Positions 35,556 through 45,475 of a stretch of 64,000 nt of DNA are shown in pieces (position 1 is the first letter of the stretch; every line of letters starts with the position of its first letter). The DNA is from Silvibacterium bohemicum (lineage in GTDB: Bacteria; Acidobacteriota; Terriglobia; Terriglobales; Acidobacteriaceae). Below the pieces are notes generated by a model. The model did not search any database. It saw only the letters and a program-made list of their open reading frames with translations, and was not told the DNA's origin. The translations under genes were made by a program, and so were the position numbers. The stretch covers positions 532,231-596,230 of the forward strand of contig NZ_LBHJ01000012.1 of NCBI RefSeq assembly GCF_001006305.1, in the 5' to 3' direction.

Positions 35556-36271
35556 CGGCCCAGGTGCGCACCACTGTCCACGTGCAGCACCTCCCCCGTA
35601 ACGAAATGAGCTTCGGTGAGGTAAACGACCGCGTCGGCAATGTCTTTCGACTCCGCGACCGTTCCCATGGCGGAAAGAGTCTTCATGAAGTCTTTCGGCG
35701 TATTGGTGTGAAGGGGAGTGTTAACAACGCCGGGGGAGACTGCGTTGAAACGGATATTACGCGTCGCATATTCGCTCGCGAGATTCCGAATCACCGCGTT
35801 GAGTCCTCCCTTGGTAATCATGGGGAGAGACGCGGTAACACCCGCGATGGGGTTGTCGACCAGGGATGATGTGATGGAGGTCACACTTCCGCCGGTGCCT
35901 TGCGACAGTATTTGCTTTACCGCCAGTTGTGTAATGAAGATAAATCCGTCGAGGTTCGTGGATACAAGCGCGTGAAATTCTTCCGCCGTGTAATCCGTGA
36001 AAGGCTTCACGGTGAAGATCCCGGCGTTGCAGATAACATGGTCGATCGAGCCGAACTTACCGATCGCGGCCTGCGCAATCTTCTCCGCTGTTGCCTGATG
36101 CCCGATGTCACCTTCGACCAGTGCGAGATTGGTTGACGGAGTGAGTGATGTGGTGGAAAAGCTGCGCGAGTTTCCAACCACATTGTAGCCGCGATCCAAA
36201 AATGCTCGCGCGGTGGCTGCGCCGATGCCTTGCGACGCCCCCGTTACGATCACCGTCTGCTTGCTTGGCAT
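35549..36271 (-). CDS. Short-chain dehydrogenase/reductase
   Basis: A 240-residue NAD(P)-dependent SDR. The Rossmann motif is T-G-A-S-Q-G-I-G, followed by N-A-G for the coenzyme site. The usual Ser-Tyr-Lys site reads unusually: Ser is present in T-S-I-T-S-S, but where the family has Y-x3-K this protein has L-P-M-I-T-K-G, so the catalytic Tyr appears replaced while Lys is kept. The ATG at 36271 with AGGAG seven bases upstream is chosen over a longer frame to 36331. It overlaps the RidA gene and has the operator at 36377 before it. The substrate is unknown. Confidence 0.85.
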   Translation of the reverse strand: MPSKQTVIVTGASQGIGAATARAFLDRGYNVVGNSRSFSTTSLTPSTNLALVEGDIGHQATAEKIAQAAIGKFGSIDHVICNAGIFTVKPFTDYTAEEFHALVSTNLDGFIFITQLAVKQILSQGTGGSVTSITSSLVDNPIAGVTASLPMITKGGLNAVIRNLASEYATRNIRFNAVSPGVVNTPLHTNTPKDFMKTLSAMGTVAESKDIADAVVYLTEAHFVTGEVLHVDSGAHLGRW

Positions 36272-36376
36272 TTCGATCTCCTGTTGTCCCATCGTTCTGC
36301 TTTGCAGCCGGAAACGACCGGCATCTTCCATGAGACTATTTAGCCTGAAGCTGGGAGACGAATCTATTGGACCAAG

Positions 36377-36390
36377 GTATCGATCGATAC
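36377..36390. promoter_or_regulatory. GTATCGATCGATAC operator before the SDR-RidA operon
   Basis: A perfect 14-base palindrome identical to the core at 33958-33971. It lies 106 bases before the SDR start in the gap between that gene and the winged-helix regulator. It is probably bound by the same regulator as the sites at 28414 and 33958. Confidence 0.68.
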
Positions 36391-36442
36391 TTTCGTATTA
36401 CCGCGTAGTTTCATTCAGCAGAACAGTGAGACGTCTATCGGT

Positions 36443-39172
36443 TTAGCGGCCTTGCTGGATTAAGCCGCCGAATCCGGCCCTCTTGGCTTCCTGGATCAAG
36501 GATTGCAAGTGGCTTGAATTTTGAGGGGAAGGCGCAATCTTCGCATCAAGCTTAGCTAACATGATCTCTCCAGCTAGATTGGAGTACGCGAAGCCATGCC
36601 CCTTCGCCACAGTGATTTCGTCTTGTAGTATCCGTTTCGCTTCCGCGGTGTGGCCGAGGGATTGCTGCACGTCTGCATCGCCCAACAAGACATCAATATG
36701 CACATCCAGCGAGTCGCCTTTGCTGTCCAGCATCCTGGCTTTCGCCATTGCTTGCGCGCCTTCGTCTCGCGCGCCTTCCTGCACATCAAGCCGAGCCAAT
36801 ATTACTTCTGCATCGATCGTCTCGTCCGATTCATCCTGAAGCTTCGATAGCACCGCGGCCGCATGGCGCAGCTTCTCCATGAACTCGTTCCCAGGATTTT
36901 CCCGTCCGAGAGCGACCCACGCTTCATCGGAAACGAAGATGGCTTCGCCCACATCATCATGCGTTGGCTCGACAATGGCCAGGGCTTGTTGAAATAGAGC
37001 CCGCGCGTCGCTAACATCGCCGGCCCGGTACGCGACCCAGGCGCGGTCATCTCTGGAGCGGGCTTGTTGATAAATCTTAAAGTCCTGCGGGTTCTCTTTG
37101 TCCACTGATTCCTGGGCCTTGAGGGCCTCCACCTTTGCCTCACTGAGCCGTCCGGAGAGCAGCAGAGCGGCTGAGGCATAGTGGTGTCCTTCGTAGGCCG
37201 TGTGGTAATCGTCGCTGGTTCCGGTAATGTGACTGAGTTCGATCGATTCCCGTATTGCCTTTGCCAGTTCGCCCTGCGACAGATCCAGATGCGCCAGATT
37301 CTGGATTGTATCGACCTCTGCTTCCAGATTGCCGACCTGGTGGTCCAGGCGGCGGGCATCCTCATAGTCTGCTTCTGCTTGCTTCCAGTCGCCAACCTGC
37401 TGCGCCAACACTCCTAAGTTATTGGTGGCGGATTCTACCCCCTGGAGATCGCCGATAGCTTGAAAGGTCCTCTTCAATTGATTGCAGGCCGCCTGCGCGG
37501 GGGGCACTGGGCCGATATGCGAGAGAGCGAAGCACTCCCACCGGAGTGCCCGTCCATGAATAAAGAGGCCGCCCTGCCGGTCAGCGGTCGCGATAGCTTC
37601 TTTCAATCGCGCACGCGCCTTGTCATTGGCCTGAGGGTCGTCGATATACGCGTAAGCAGCACCCTCGATCCCATCGAGTTCGACGGTCTCGGCTGGCGTC
37701 AGCTGTAGTTTATGGAGCCGCTCGAGCGTATCCAGGGCATCCTTTTGCCTCCCGGCCGCGCTTTGCAGCGATGCCAATTTCAGGCCCCACTTCTCGTCGT
37801 CCGGATAAAAAGTGGAAAGCGACTTGTAGAGAGCGATGGCGCCCTCGTCATCTTGGGAAAAATGCTTGTAGTCAGCTTCGACGGCAAGACGCTCCGCCCG
37901 GGGCAACCCGGTTGCGAGTTTATAAGCTTCCGCCGCCTCCCTGCTCGCTCGCTCCATGAAGCCGAGATCGGACCAGACATCCGCCAGCCCAAGATGCGCC
38001 ATGGCGAATTGGGGGTCGGCTTCGATTGCTCGCTCGAAGAAACTATGGGCACCGTGGGCGTCGAAGGCTCGCTCTCTTTCGAGGCCTTCCGCATAGAGGC
38101 GCAGGGCTTCCGTATTGTGTGACATGCCTGACAGCGCCTGCTCACCCTCCGCGCGCGAGCCACTTTGAGAGAAGTTCTTCCGAAGTTCCCCACCGGCCTG
38201 ATCCACCAGCACGAAGAGTTCCCCCATCCGGCCCGTTTCAGAGAGAGAGGCCAGTTGTTTGCCCGAACGGGCATCCACTGCTTTAACCATGAGGCGAAGC
38301 TGCTGAGCTTGTCCCTCTCCGACTACTACATAAGAACCCTGGATCAACGTGTCTGCGCCCGTAGCCTGCCGCAAGCTCGCCCGCTTTGACTCGGAGTCGA
38401 TCGGGCTGTCCTTGATCGCCAGATCCGACTGCGCGCGGGCGATCTCTTCGCTGGGGAGGACTCGCAGTTTGTCCCCGGCGCTCATTTCGCTGGCCAGCAT
38501 CTCAGCGACCGCAGTCGAAAGCCACGCGTCCTCCGGGTGATTGCTCAAATCGCGAAAACCCAGCACGGCCACTGCCTGGCGGACGGGAGCCTCAGTTGAG
38601 CCCTTCAGCGGGACTATCGTTTCTGGGACCGGCACTTCACCCGAACGATTCATCCAGCGCTGGCGTCCTACCCCACCGGCGATTCCGACTGCCACCAGCA
38701 GGATGACCGCTGACGTCCAGACTCGCCTCCGCGTGGTCCAGGGGCTTCGTTCTTCGACCTGATCGTGGACGATCATGCGGGTTTCGGTTGCTTCCACGGT
38801 CAGCGAAGAAAAAGACTGAGCGGGCGATGGAGGCTGCGACTTCGGGGCGGCCTCGACTTCTGTGACCTCCGCGGCAAACTGATATCCACGGCCGGCCAGC
38901 GTCTTGATCGGACCGTCGCCTGCGGAGCCCAATACTTTGCGAAGCAGAAAGACATTCTGGCTGAGGTTGGATTCCTCAACCGTGGTCTCCGGCCAGACTG
39001 CGTCGAGCAGCTCGGTCTTCGGGAGCGGTCTTCCGGCGTTAGACACCATATAGGAGAGCAGATCGAAGGCTTTTCCGGGGATGGAGAGAACTTCTCCTCC
39101 GCGGCGAAGCTCACGCAGACGCCTGTCCAGCGTGAATTCTCCAAACTGCAAGCTGCTCATTTCCTTCAACAT
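36443..39172 (-). CDS. CadC-like winged-helix regulator with TPR sensor domain
   Basis: A protein of about 909 residues. Residues 8-102 are an OmpR/PhoB-type winged-helix DNA-binding domain (F-G-E-F-T-L-D, then L-L-D-A-V-W-P and I-K-T-L-A-G-R-G-Y-Q-F). One membrane segment follows (about 151-168), so the rest faces the periplasm: a FlgO/TolB-like alpha/beta stretch (about 195-310), then many TPR units. The ATG at 39172 sits at the start of the winged helix; an upstream frame to 39364 lacks conservation and is rejected. It has no receiver, so it likely senses by direct contact. It is divergent from the surface-protein cluster starting at 39380 and may control it (inference). Confidence 0.87.
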   Translation of the reverse strand: MLKEMSSLQFGEFTLDRRLRELRRGGEVLSIPGKAFDLLSYMVSNAGRPLPKTELLDAVWPETTVEESNLSQNVFLLRKVLGSAGDGPIKTLAGRGYQFAAEVTEVEAAPKSQPPSPAQSFSSLTVEATETRMIVHDQVEERSPWTTRRRVWTSAVILLVAVGIAGGVGRQRWMNRSGEVPVPETIVPLKGSTEAPVRQAVAVLGFRDLSNHPEDAWLSTAVAEMLASEMSAGDKLRVLPSEEIARAQSDLAIKDSPIDSESKRASLRQATGADTLIQGSYVVVGEGQAQQLRLMVKAVDARSGKQLASLSETGRMGELFVLVDQAGGELRKNFSQSGSRAEGEQALSGMSHNTEALRLYAEGLERERAFDAHGAHSFFERAIEADPQFAMAHLGLADVWSDLGFMERASREAAEAYKLATGLPRAERLAVEADYKHFSQDDEGAIALYKSLSTFYPDDEKWGLKLASLQSAAGRQKDALDTLERLHKLQLTPAETVELDGIEGAAYAYIDDPQANDKARARLKEAIATADRQGGLFIHGRALRWECFALSHIGPVPPAQAACNQLKRTFQAIGDLQGVESATNNLGVLAQQVGDWKQAEADYEDARRLDHQVGNLEAEVDTIQNLAHLDLSQGELAKAIRESIELSHITGTSDDYHTAYEGHHYASAALLLSGRLSEAKVEALKAQESVDKENPQDFKIYQQARSRDDRAWVAYRAGDVSDARALFQQALAIVEPTHDDVGEAIFVSDEAWVALGRENPGNEFMEKLRHAAAVLSKLQDESDETIDAEVILARLDVQEGARDEGAQAMAKARMLDSKGDSLDVHIDVLLGDADVQQSLGHTAEAKRILQDEITVAKGHGFAYSNLAGEIMLAKLDAKIAPSPQNSSHLQSLIQEAKRAGFGGLIQQGR

Positions 39173-39379
39173 GATCGGCCCTGAGAACCCCTGAGAACGA
39201 ATGAGACGGCTTAAAGACAGCACAGCGGCTTTGCGCCATTTTACGTGCAGGCCGAAAAAGCTCTGCAGGCCTGGAGCCATTATGCCCGCATGTAGCCAAA
39301 GATTCAGTAGCGAAACTGAACAGCAAGAAATTGTTGCGAAGAAGGCAGCTGCGATCTGCGTCAATCCCGGAGGATCGCG

Positions 39380-39709
39380 ATGAAGCGAACCCGCCGTATC
39401 TCGATTGAGATCGAGCAGCGCAAGCTCACCTTCTCGCTCACGCGCGCCGCCACGCCGGAGCCTGCATCATGCACGGCCAGCGAAGGCAATTGCGCGGAGC
39501 CCGAATCAACCTTATGCACATCGGTCTGTTCGAACTGCGGCGCACCGTGGATCGAAGTGATGGGCCTCGACGGCGCCGACACAGACGCCATCTACCGCGC
39601 GCTTCTGCAACACGGCCTACATCTTCACGCCTCAGCGGCCGGCCCGTTAAGGATCTGCAGCAAGTCATTGGAAGAAATCCGCTTTGAAGAAACGAAGGAG
39701 AGCCTTTGA
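39380..39709 (+). CDS. Small CxxC protein, function unknown
   Basis: A 109-residue soluble protein. It has an Arg/Lys/Glu-rich start (R-R-I-S-I-E-I-E-Q-R) and several cysteines, including C-T-S-V-C-S-N-C-G-A-P-W, which could bind zinc. The C-terminal part is a short helical region ending E-E-I-R-F-E-E. GGAGG is six bases before the ATG. It overlaps the giant surface-protein frame at 39706-39709, so the two are coupled. It might be a regulator or chaperone of that protein; no family is assigned. Confidence 0.65.
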   Translation: MKRTRRISIEIEQRKLTFSLTRAATPEPASCTASEGNCAEPESTLCTSVCSNCGAPWIEVMGLDGADTDAIYRALLQHGLHLHASAAGPLRICSKSLEEIRFEETKESL

Positions 39710-42700
39710 TGCAACCGCCATTCCCACAAATGCGGAAGACCATCCCGCAAGCCGCCCCGGCGATGCCCGTCGCCCGCTGGGCCCAACTTGTAATTCGTTC
39801 CCTGGAAGGAAAACCCGACATGAAAGACCCACGCACTGAAATTTTCTCGATGAGCCGATCAATCCCTAGAGTGAGTCCTCGGCGGGATCGCGTACCGATG
39901 GGGCTGTGGTTTCTGGCCGTGCTGATCATGGCCGCCATGGCATCGTCTGCCCAGGCTCAAACGGGCACGGCAACCGTCGCCGCGATTCTCGGTCCCACCA
40001 CGCCGACCTTCACTGATGAAGTAACCGCCACGGTTACAGTAAGCTCAGCCTCCGCTCCTGTACCCAGCGGGTCAATCACCTGGGATACCGACAGTGGTAC
40101 TCAGTCGACCGCGCCGCTGGTGAACGGCGTGGCGCGGGTCGGGCTCAAGTTTTTCGCGCCCGGTGCGCACACCTTCGATTACTCCTACAGCGGAGACGGC
40201 ACGTATGCGGCGGTTGCTCTACAGACGTCGAACTTCACCGTGGCCGACCGGGCGCTCAGCCTCTACGGCTCTGAGCATAGGCTGCAGATAACAGGGCCCA
40301 GCCAATACGACAACGTTGCGATCAACTCCAAAGACGACCTCATTGTTCCTGACCAGTTTCAGAACAAACTCTTCCGCATCGATCCTATGGGGAACACGAC
40401 GGTCATTCCGACGACGGGTCTTAACACCCCTCTTAACGTAATCCTCGACAAGCAGGACAACATCTTCATCGCGGATAACGGCAACGCGCGCGTGGTGGAA
40501 ATCACCGCGGCCGGGGCGCAGAGCGTGCTGCCGATCACCGGGCTCACCTCTGCGGTGTCGCTGGCTTTCGATCCCGCTTATCAATCGCTCTATGTGGTGG
40601 ATCTGAGCGCAGGCACCATCGTGATCTACAACTTGGCAGCGCAGACGCAGACCTCATTTTCACCCGGCATCCCTGATCTCACCAGTGTCGCAGTCGATCC
40701 GGCAGGGATTGTGTATTACGCCCAGGGAGATAACATCGTCGACCAAGGACACCTGTACCGGCGCGACACCGTAGGGAACGTCACCGAGATTTTCACAGGA
40801 CTTCCCAACATGGGCGGACTGTTCTTCGATGCGAAGGGGGACCTCTATATTGCGTCCTCTGGAATTTTCGTGCTCGATCCGCAGGGTCATCTTACTGAGC
40901 TCACGCCAACTGGGACTTATGCTTCGCCCTCAACACCAGCCACAGACAGCCGTGGGCGCATCTACATTCCCGTCGGCAATGCTATCGACGTATTTACGCC
41001 GGGAACCAGCGCGGATGCCGGCGCCGTCTATGCAGCGAATGTGACAGTGGATCCTGCCTATACCATCGCCCTCCAATATCAGAGCTTCGTAGATCTGGAC
41101 TTCCAGGCTCCCTATCAACAATCGTTTACCTCGGTGACTGTGGCGAACGGTGCTCTACTCGGGCTGCCGAACTTCCCTCCGGAAACGGGCCTTACCAATA
41201 GCATAACTAGCGTCCCATTTCTTCTGCAGGCCTATTTCTTCAGCCAGCCAAACCTCCCGGGATACTGGTCGACCTCAGCGACAATCACCACGACAGGCGG
41301 CGCGACGCTGACCAGCCTGGTCTACGGCATCGGTGTGAACACCGAATTTGCCGTCACACCCGGCACTGTCACTCCAGGGGCGCTTGGCGTGTCGAGCGTC
41401 GGAGGCGTTGCTACGGATGGAAACGGCAACGTGTATGTTTCCGATACGGTTGCGAACCAGGTTCTGAAAGTATCCAGCAGCGCATCGGCGGCGGTTCCGT
41501 TCACGGGCTTGAATGCTCCCACGCAGCTTGCCGTAGACGGCTTAGGAGCGGTCTTCGTATTGGACAGTGGGTCCGCGCGCATTCTTCGCGTCGACGCACA
41601 GGGCAATCAGTCCGTAGCGTTCGATCTGAGTGCGCAAACTGCACTGACATCCCTCAGCGCTTTCGCCATGGATGGCGGCGACAACCTTTATATCGCCGGC
41701 CAGTCGGCTGGTGGGCAGGCGGCTATCTACCTCATCGACACTCTTGGAAATCAGCTTCCGCTGGCGCAGAACATTTCGCTGCCCGCGTCGCTTGCGTTTG
41801 ATGGCTTCGGCAATCTCTACAGCACGGAGACGGCAGGCGGCAATCTTCGCCGCTACAACCAGGCAGGGAATCCAACGCTGGTGGCGACAGGACTTACACA
41901 GCCTTCCTCGATCGCGGTCGACCCCGGCGGTACGGCGTTTGTCACTGGACCCGCCGGCTCCGGAATCACCATCGTGCATCCTGACGGAACCACCACTCCC
42001 TATCCCTCAGCTGCGCTGGTTAACGCTTCAGCGGTAACGAGCGATGGCCAAGGAAATCTGGTGGTCGGCGATAACACGGGAAAGCAGATTTTTGGAGTAT
42101 CCCGCGCCGAGGGACAGGCCTTCCTCTATGACTTCGGGAATGTCCCATTAGGAACTCCCGAGACCTACACCGGTATGTTGATGAACGCAGGCAACGCAGT
42201 CACCAGCGACTGGGGAATTACCGCGTCACATGATGAGACCGCGCTTGCTTCGAACCCCAATGAGTGCATTGGAACTACTCCCACCCCCAATACACCACTC
42301 CCCGCCGGCGGCTACTGCAACATGAGTATAACTTTTACCCCAACCTATCTCGGCGCCATGAACGATAGCTCCGGCACGGGTGACACCTATTACATCACCC
42401 AGCCGAGTACGTTTGGCATATATCTCGCACTTACCCTGACCGGCAGCGGCGCCACCCCGACGGGCGCGCCTACGCTTACGCCTAACCCTCTGAACTTCGG
42501 CAACGTCGCCGTCAACACCACCACCCGCGCACAGCAGATTACTCTTCAAAACAACAACAATACGGCCCTGACCATTTCCTCGATTGCCATCAGCGGGCCG
42601 AACGCTGCGCAATTCTCGCAGACCAACACCTGCGCTGGAACTACCTTACCTTCAAACATCGCCTGCGCCATTGAGGTCACCTTCACTCCCAACGCCGTTG

Positions 42701-43992
42701 GAGCGGCCACCGCCACTATCACCGTGACGGACAACGCAACCACGAGCACCTCCACTGTGACTATCGAAGGCACGGGTGTGGCTGGCGCTGGTCAACCCTC
42801 GGTTCGCCTCTCGCCTGCGACGAATACCTTCCCCACAACAGCCTTCGGATCGTCAAGCGCCGCACAAACCCTCATCGTCTCGAACAGCGGCAGCGCGGCA
42901 GCGACTATCTCCTCCATCACACTCGGCGGTGCGAGTGCGACGTCGTTTGCACTCACCAACGGATGCGGAGCAACGCTGGCCGTCAATGCAAGCTGCAACC
43001 TGAGCGTCGTCTTCACTCCAACAGCTGCCGGTCAGACATTCAATGCAGCAGTCTCGGTGGCAAGCAACGATCAATATAGTCCGGCAACAGCGACACTCAG
43101 CGGGACCAGCCCTGCCGCCACTACACCGGGCGCACCGATCGCCACACTGACTCCGGCATCGCTGACCTATTCGGCGACAATGGGAACCACAACCGCAGCG
43201 CAGATCGCGACGCTGACCAACAGCGGCACGGCTACGCTCAACATCTCCGGCATCACGATCACTGGATCCAACGCATCGGAGTTCGCCATCAGCGCGAATA
43301 CGTGCGGCGCGACGCTGGCGGTAGGTGCGAGCTGCGCTATCTCCGCCACGTTCTCTCCAGATTCTGCAGCGAGCTTTACCGCTGCGATCTCTGTAGCCGA
43401 CGACGCGGCCGGCTCTCCGCAAAGTAGCACCATCACTGGGACGGGAACTGCCGCAGCCGCGGCCGCAGATTTCGTAGTCGACGTCACTCCTCCAACGCAG
43501 ACCGTCGCTTCAGGGAGCTCCGCGATGTATCCCGTGAATGTGACATCGACGGGCGGCAGCTTCACAAATGCGATCTCACTGACGGCCAGCGGTTTGCCAC
43601 CCGGCGCTACGGCAACGTTCTCTCCAGCATCGATCACGCCGGGGGCTGCCGGCGCGCAATCCATGATGACCGTACAGACAGCAGCTCAGCAAACTGCGAG
43701 CAGTCGAGAATCCTCGAGATGGCCGCTCACCGCACCGGTCTTTGCTGCTGTGCTGTTGCTCATCCCCGGATGGCGTGCACGCCGTCGCTGGAACGCAAAG
43801 GTGACGCGCGCCTTCTTCACCGGTGCGGGATGTCTGCTCTTCCTGCTCGGCATGATGGCGACGATCACCGGATGTGGCGCGGGCTTCGCTATGCCGCAGT
43901 CGCAGAGCGGTTCGAACACCTACACCATCACGGTGACCGGAACGAGCGGCTCCGTTCAACACAACACGACCGTTCAGATCACAGTGAGGTAA
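39709..43992 (+). CDS. Giant surface protein with NHL repeats and choice-of-anchor-D domains
   Basis: Up to 1427 residues. The signal peptide is at about 65-85 (L-W-F-L-A-V-L-I-M-A-A-M-A-S-S-A-Q-A-Q), so a start at the ATG 39820 (AAGGA upstream) is as likely as 39709. An Ig-like Big_3-type domain comes next (about 85-175), then two runs of NHL/beta-propeller repeats, three tandem choice-of-anchor-D (HYDIN-like) domains (about 925-1245) with the pattern L-x-F-G-x-V, C and F-x-P, and a further Ig-like domain. Near the C-terminus are two hydrophobic stretches separated by G-W-R-A-R-R-R. It is probably exposed at the cell surface and may bind proteins or sugars. Confidence 0.83.
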   Translation: MQPPFPQMRKTIPQAAPAMPVARWAQLVIRSLEGKPDMKDPRTEIFSMSRSIPRVSPRRDRVPMGLWFLAVLIMAAMASSAQAQTGTATVAAILGPTTPTFTDEVTATVTVSSASAPVPSGSITWDTDSGTQSTAPLVNGVARVGLKFFAPGAHTFDYSYSGDGTYAAVALQTSNFTVADRALSLYGSEHRLQITGPSQYDNVAINSKDDLIVPDQFQNKLFRIDPMGNTTVIPTTGLNTPLNVILDKQDNIFIADNGNARVVEITAAGAQSVLPITGLTSAVSLAFDPAYQSLYVVDLSAGTIVIYNLAAQTQTSFSPGIPDLTSVAVDPAGIVYYAQGDNIVDQGHLYRRDTVGNVTEIFTGLPNMGGLFFDAKGDLYIASSGIFVLDPQGHLTELTPTGTYASPSTPATDSRGRIYIPVGNAIDVFTPGTSADAGAVYAANVTVDPAYTIALQYQSFVDLDFQAPYQQSFTSVTVANGALLGLPNFPPETGLTNSITSVPFLLQAYFFSQPNLPGYWSTSATITTTGGATLTSLVYGIGVNTEFAVTPGTVTPGALGVSSVGGVATDGNGNVYVSDTVANQVLKVSSSASAAVPFTGLNAPTQLAVDGLGAVFVLDSGSARILRVDAQGNQSVAFDLSAQTALTSLSAFAMDGGDNLYIAGQSAGGQAAIYLIDTLGNQLPLAQNISLPASLAFDGFGNLYSTETAGGNLRRYNQAGNPTLVATGLTQPSSIAVDPGGTAFVTGPAGSGITIVHPDGTTTPYPSAALVNASAVTSDGQGNLVVGDNTGKQIFGVSRAEGQAFLYDFGNVPLGTPETYTGMLMNAGNAVTSDWGITASHDETALASNPNECIGTTPTPNTPLPAGGYCNMSITFTPTYLGAMNDSSGTGDTYYITQPSTFGIYLALTLTGSGATPTGAPTLTPNPLNFGNVAVNTTTRAQQITLQNNNNTALTISSIAISGPNAAQFSQTNTCAGTTLPSNIACAIEVTFTPNAVGAATATITVTDNATTSTSTVTIEGTGVAGAGQPSVRLSPATNTFPTTAFGSSSAAQTLIVSNSGSAAATISSITLGGASATSFALTNGCGATLAVNASCNLSVVFTPTAAGQTFNAAVSVASNDQYSPATATLSGTSPAATTPGAPIATLTPASLTYSATMGTTTAAQIATLTNSGTATLNISGITITGSNASEFAISANTCGATLAVGASCAISATFSPDSAASFTAAISVADDAAGSPQSSTITGTGTAAAAAADFVVDVTPPTQTVASGSSAMYPVNVTSTGGSFTNAISLTASGLPPGATATFSPASITPGAAGAQSMMTVQTAAQQTASSRESSRWPLTAPVFAAVLLLIPGWRARRRWNAKVTRAFFTGAGCLLFLLGMMATITGCGAGFAMPQSQSGSNTYTITVTGTSGSVQHNTTVQITVR

Positions 43993-44002
43993 GCGAGAAG
44001 CC

Positions 44003-44605
44003 ATGAAACTATCTATTACTATTTCGTTCCTGATCGCGCTGATCGCAGCTCCCGCTCTGGCGCAAACTCAACCTGCTGCGATTGCCTCGCAGAACCAAAC
44101 CGAAGTCGCAGGCGAATACACATACGCCCGTTCCAATGCACCGCCCGGAGGATGCGGATGCTTCTCGCTCAACGGCGGAAGCGGCTCTATCGCTCAGCCT
44201 CTCGGCTCAGCGTACTACGCCTTCGTTTTTGATACGACGGTCGTTCATGCCTCCGGCATTAGCTCTGGCAATTACGACCTGACACTGTCGGTCTTCACTG
44301 CCGGTTTTCGTATTCGTCCGATGCCGCGCGCACGATGGAATCCTTTTGGCCAACTGCTGGTCGGCGCCGAACACGCGAGCGGCAGTCTGGTGGAGGGAGC
44401 GACACCGGCAGCCACCGATCCAGCCATAGTCTTCGCCATGAATGTCGGCGGAGGCCTCGATCGAAAGTTCAACGGTCATTGGTCGCTGCGGGTAGTGGAA
44501 GCCGATTACCTGATGACCCAGTCGAGCAATCGCGTGAACGACCTCCAAAACAATCTGCGTATCAGCTCAGGTCTCATTTATCGCTTCGGAGAGCGGGCGC
44601 GATGA
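44003..44605 (+). CDS. Outer-membrane beta-barrel protein, OmpA-like fold
   Basis: A 200-residue exported protein: signal peptide M-K-L-S-I-T-I-S-F-L-I-A-L-I-A-A-P-A-L-A, then alternating hydrophobic strands consistent with a small beta-barrel (F-G-Q-L-L-V-G-A-E-H and N-V-G-G-G-L-D-R-K-F-N-G-H-W-S-L-R). The penultimate segment L-I-Y-R-F-G is a typical barrel end. It lies 10 bases after the giant surface-protein gene, so it may be its outer-membrane partner (inference). Confidence 0.75.
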   Translation: MKLSITISFLIALIAAPALAQTQPAAIASQNQTEVAGEYTYARSNAPPGGCGCFSLNGGSGSIAQPLGSAYYAFVFDTTVVHASGISSGNYDLTLSVFTAGFRIRPMPRARWNPFGQLLVGAEHASGSLVEGATPAATDPAIVFAMNVGGGLDRKFNGHWSLRVVEADYLMTQSSNRVNDLQNNLRISSGLIYRFGERAR

Positions 44606-44678
44606 CTGCACGATTTTGCGGATCGCTTCAAACGTCTGTAATCGACAATGCCGTTTCCATCGAGAAAGGAGTCTCGCG

Positions 44679-45389
44679 ATGGCCACTCTAGTAACGTCGT
44701 GGCGGAAGATCCGCGCCGATGACATCTTTTTTCCCGTGATGGCGCTGCTCATTCTTGCCGTGGTCGTCATCGGCTTCGCGCAGAGCTATTTTCTTCCGGG
44801 GATGGTATTAGCCAAGCTGCCGAACAGGTTGGTTCATATTCACGGAGCGCTCTTTGTCGGCTGGATATTTCTCCTGCTCATGCAGACGTCTCTGGTGGCC
44901 GCGCGCAAAGTAAAACTGCACATGACGCTCGGCATGCTAGGTGTCATTCTGCTTCCGCTCATGGTCACTTTCGGAGTGCTCACATTGTTTGACTCAATAC
45001 GCCGCAACGGCACGGGCATACCGGCGGAATTGATTCTGGTGGGCGACCTCGAAGAGCTGGCCATCTTCGCGGGGCTCACCGTATGGGCCTTGCTCGCTCG
45101 CCGCAAGGCCGCATCGCACAAACGCCTCATGATCCTGGGCACCATGGCCATCATGGGACCGGCCATCAACCGCTGGCCTTTTCCCCCTGATCTCCGCATG
45201 CCCGGGACCATTGGTGTTTATGCCGTTCTGCCGCTGCTGGTAATCGCTTACGATCTCTGGTCGCTGCGGCGCATTCATCGCGACACGGCGATTGCTTCCG
45301 CCATCATCATCGTCGCCATGCTCACTATGCTCCCGGTGGCCAGCATGGGGTTTTGGCAGCAGATCGTTGCATGGATCCGCCACCCATGA
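44679..45389 (+). CDS. Seven-helix membrane protein, function unknown
   Basis: A 236-residue inner-membrane protein with about six to seven hydrophobic segments. His residues occur near the helix ends (V-H-I-H-G-A-L-F and K-L-H-M-T-L-G and S-H-K-R-L-M), which could bind haem or metal as in some cytochrome b561-like or DUF2306-like proteins. AAGGAG is seven bases before the ATG at 44679. It lies in the surface-protein cluster, 73 bases after the barrel gene. I do not assign a function. Confidence 0.7.
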   Translation: MATLVTSWRKIRADDIFFPVMALLILAVVVIGFAQSYFLPGMVLAKLPNRLVHIHGALFVGWIFLLLMQTSLVAARKVKLHMTLGMLGVILLPLMVTFGVLTLFDSIRRNGTGIPAELILVGDLEELAIFAGLTVWALLARRKAASHKRLMILGTMAIMGPAINRWPFPPDLRMPGTIGVYAVLPLLVIAYDLWSLRRIHRDTAIASAIIIVAMLTMLPVASMGFWQQIVAWIRHP

Positions 45390-45475
45390 GAACCCGACCA
45401 AACCACCGGCATCGTGGAGAAGCAGATCAGGTCCCGATGACCTGTCCAAACGAAGGCTCACATCAGGAGTTGTTC

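Noticed and set aside
42430-43450. Tandem DNA repeats in the giant surface-protein gene
   Set aside because: These are diverged choice-of-anchor-D domains at protein level, not DNA repeats or a CRISPR array.
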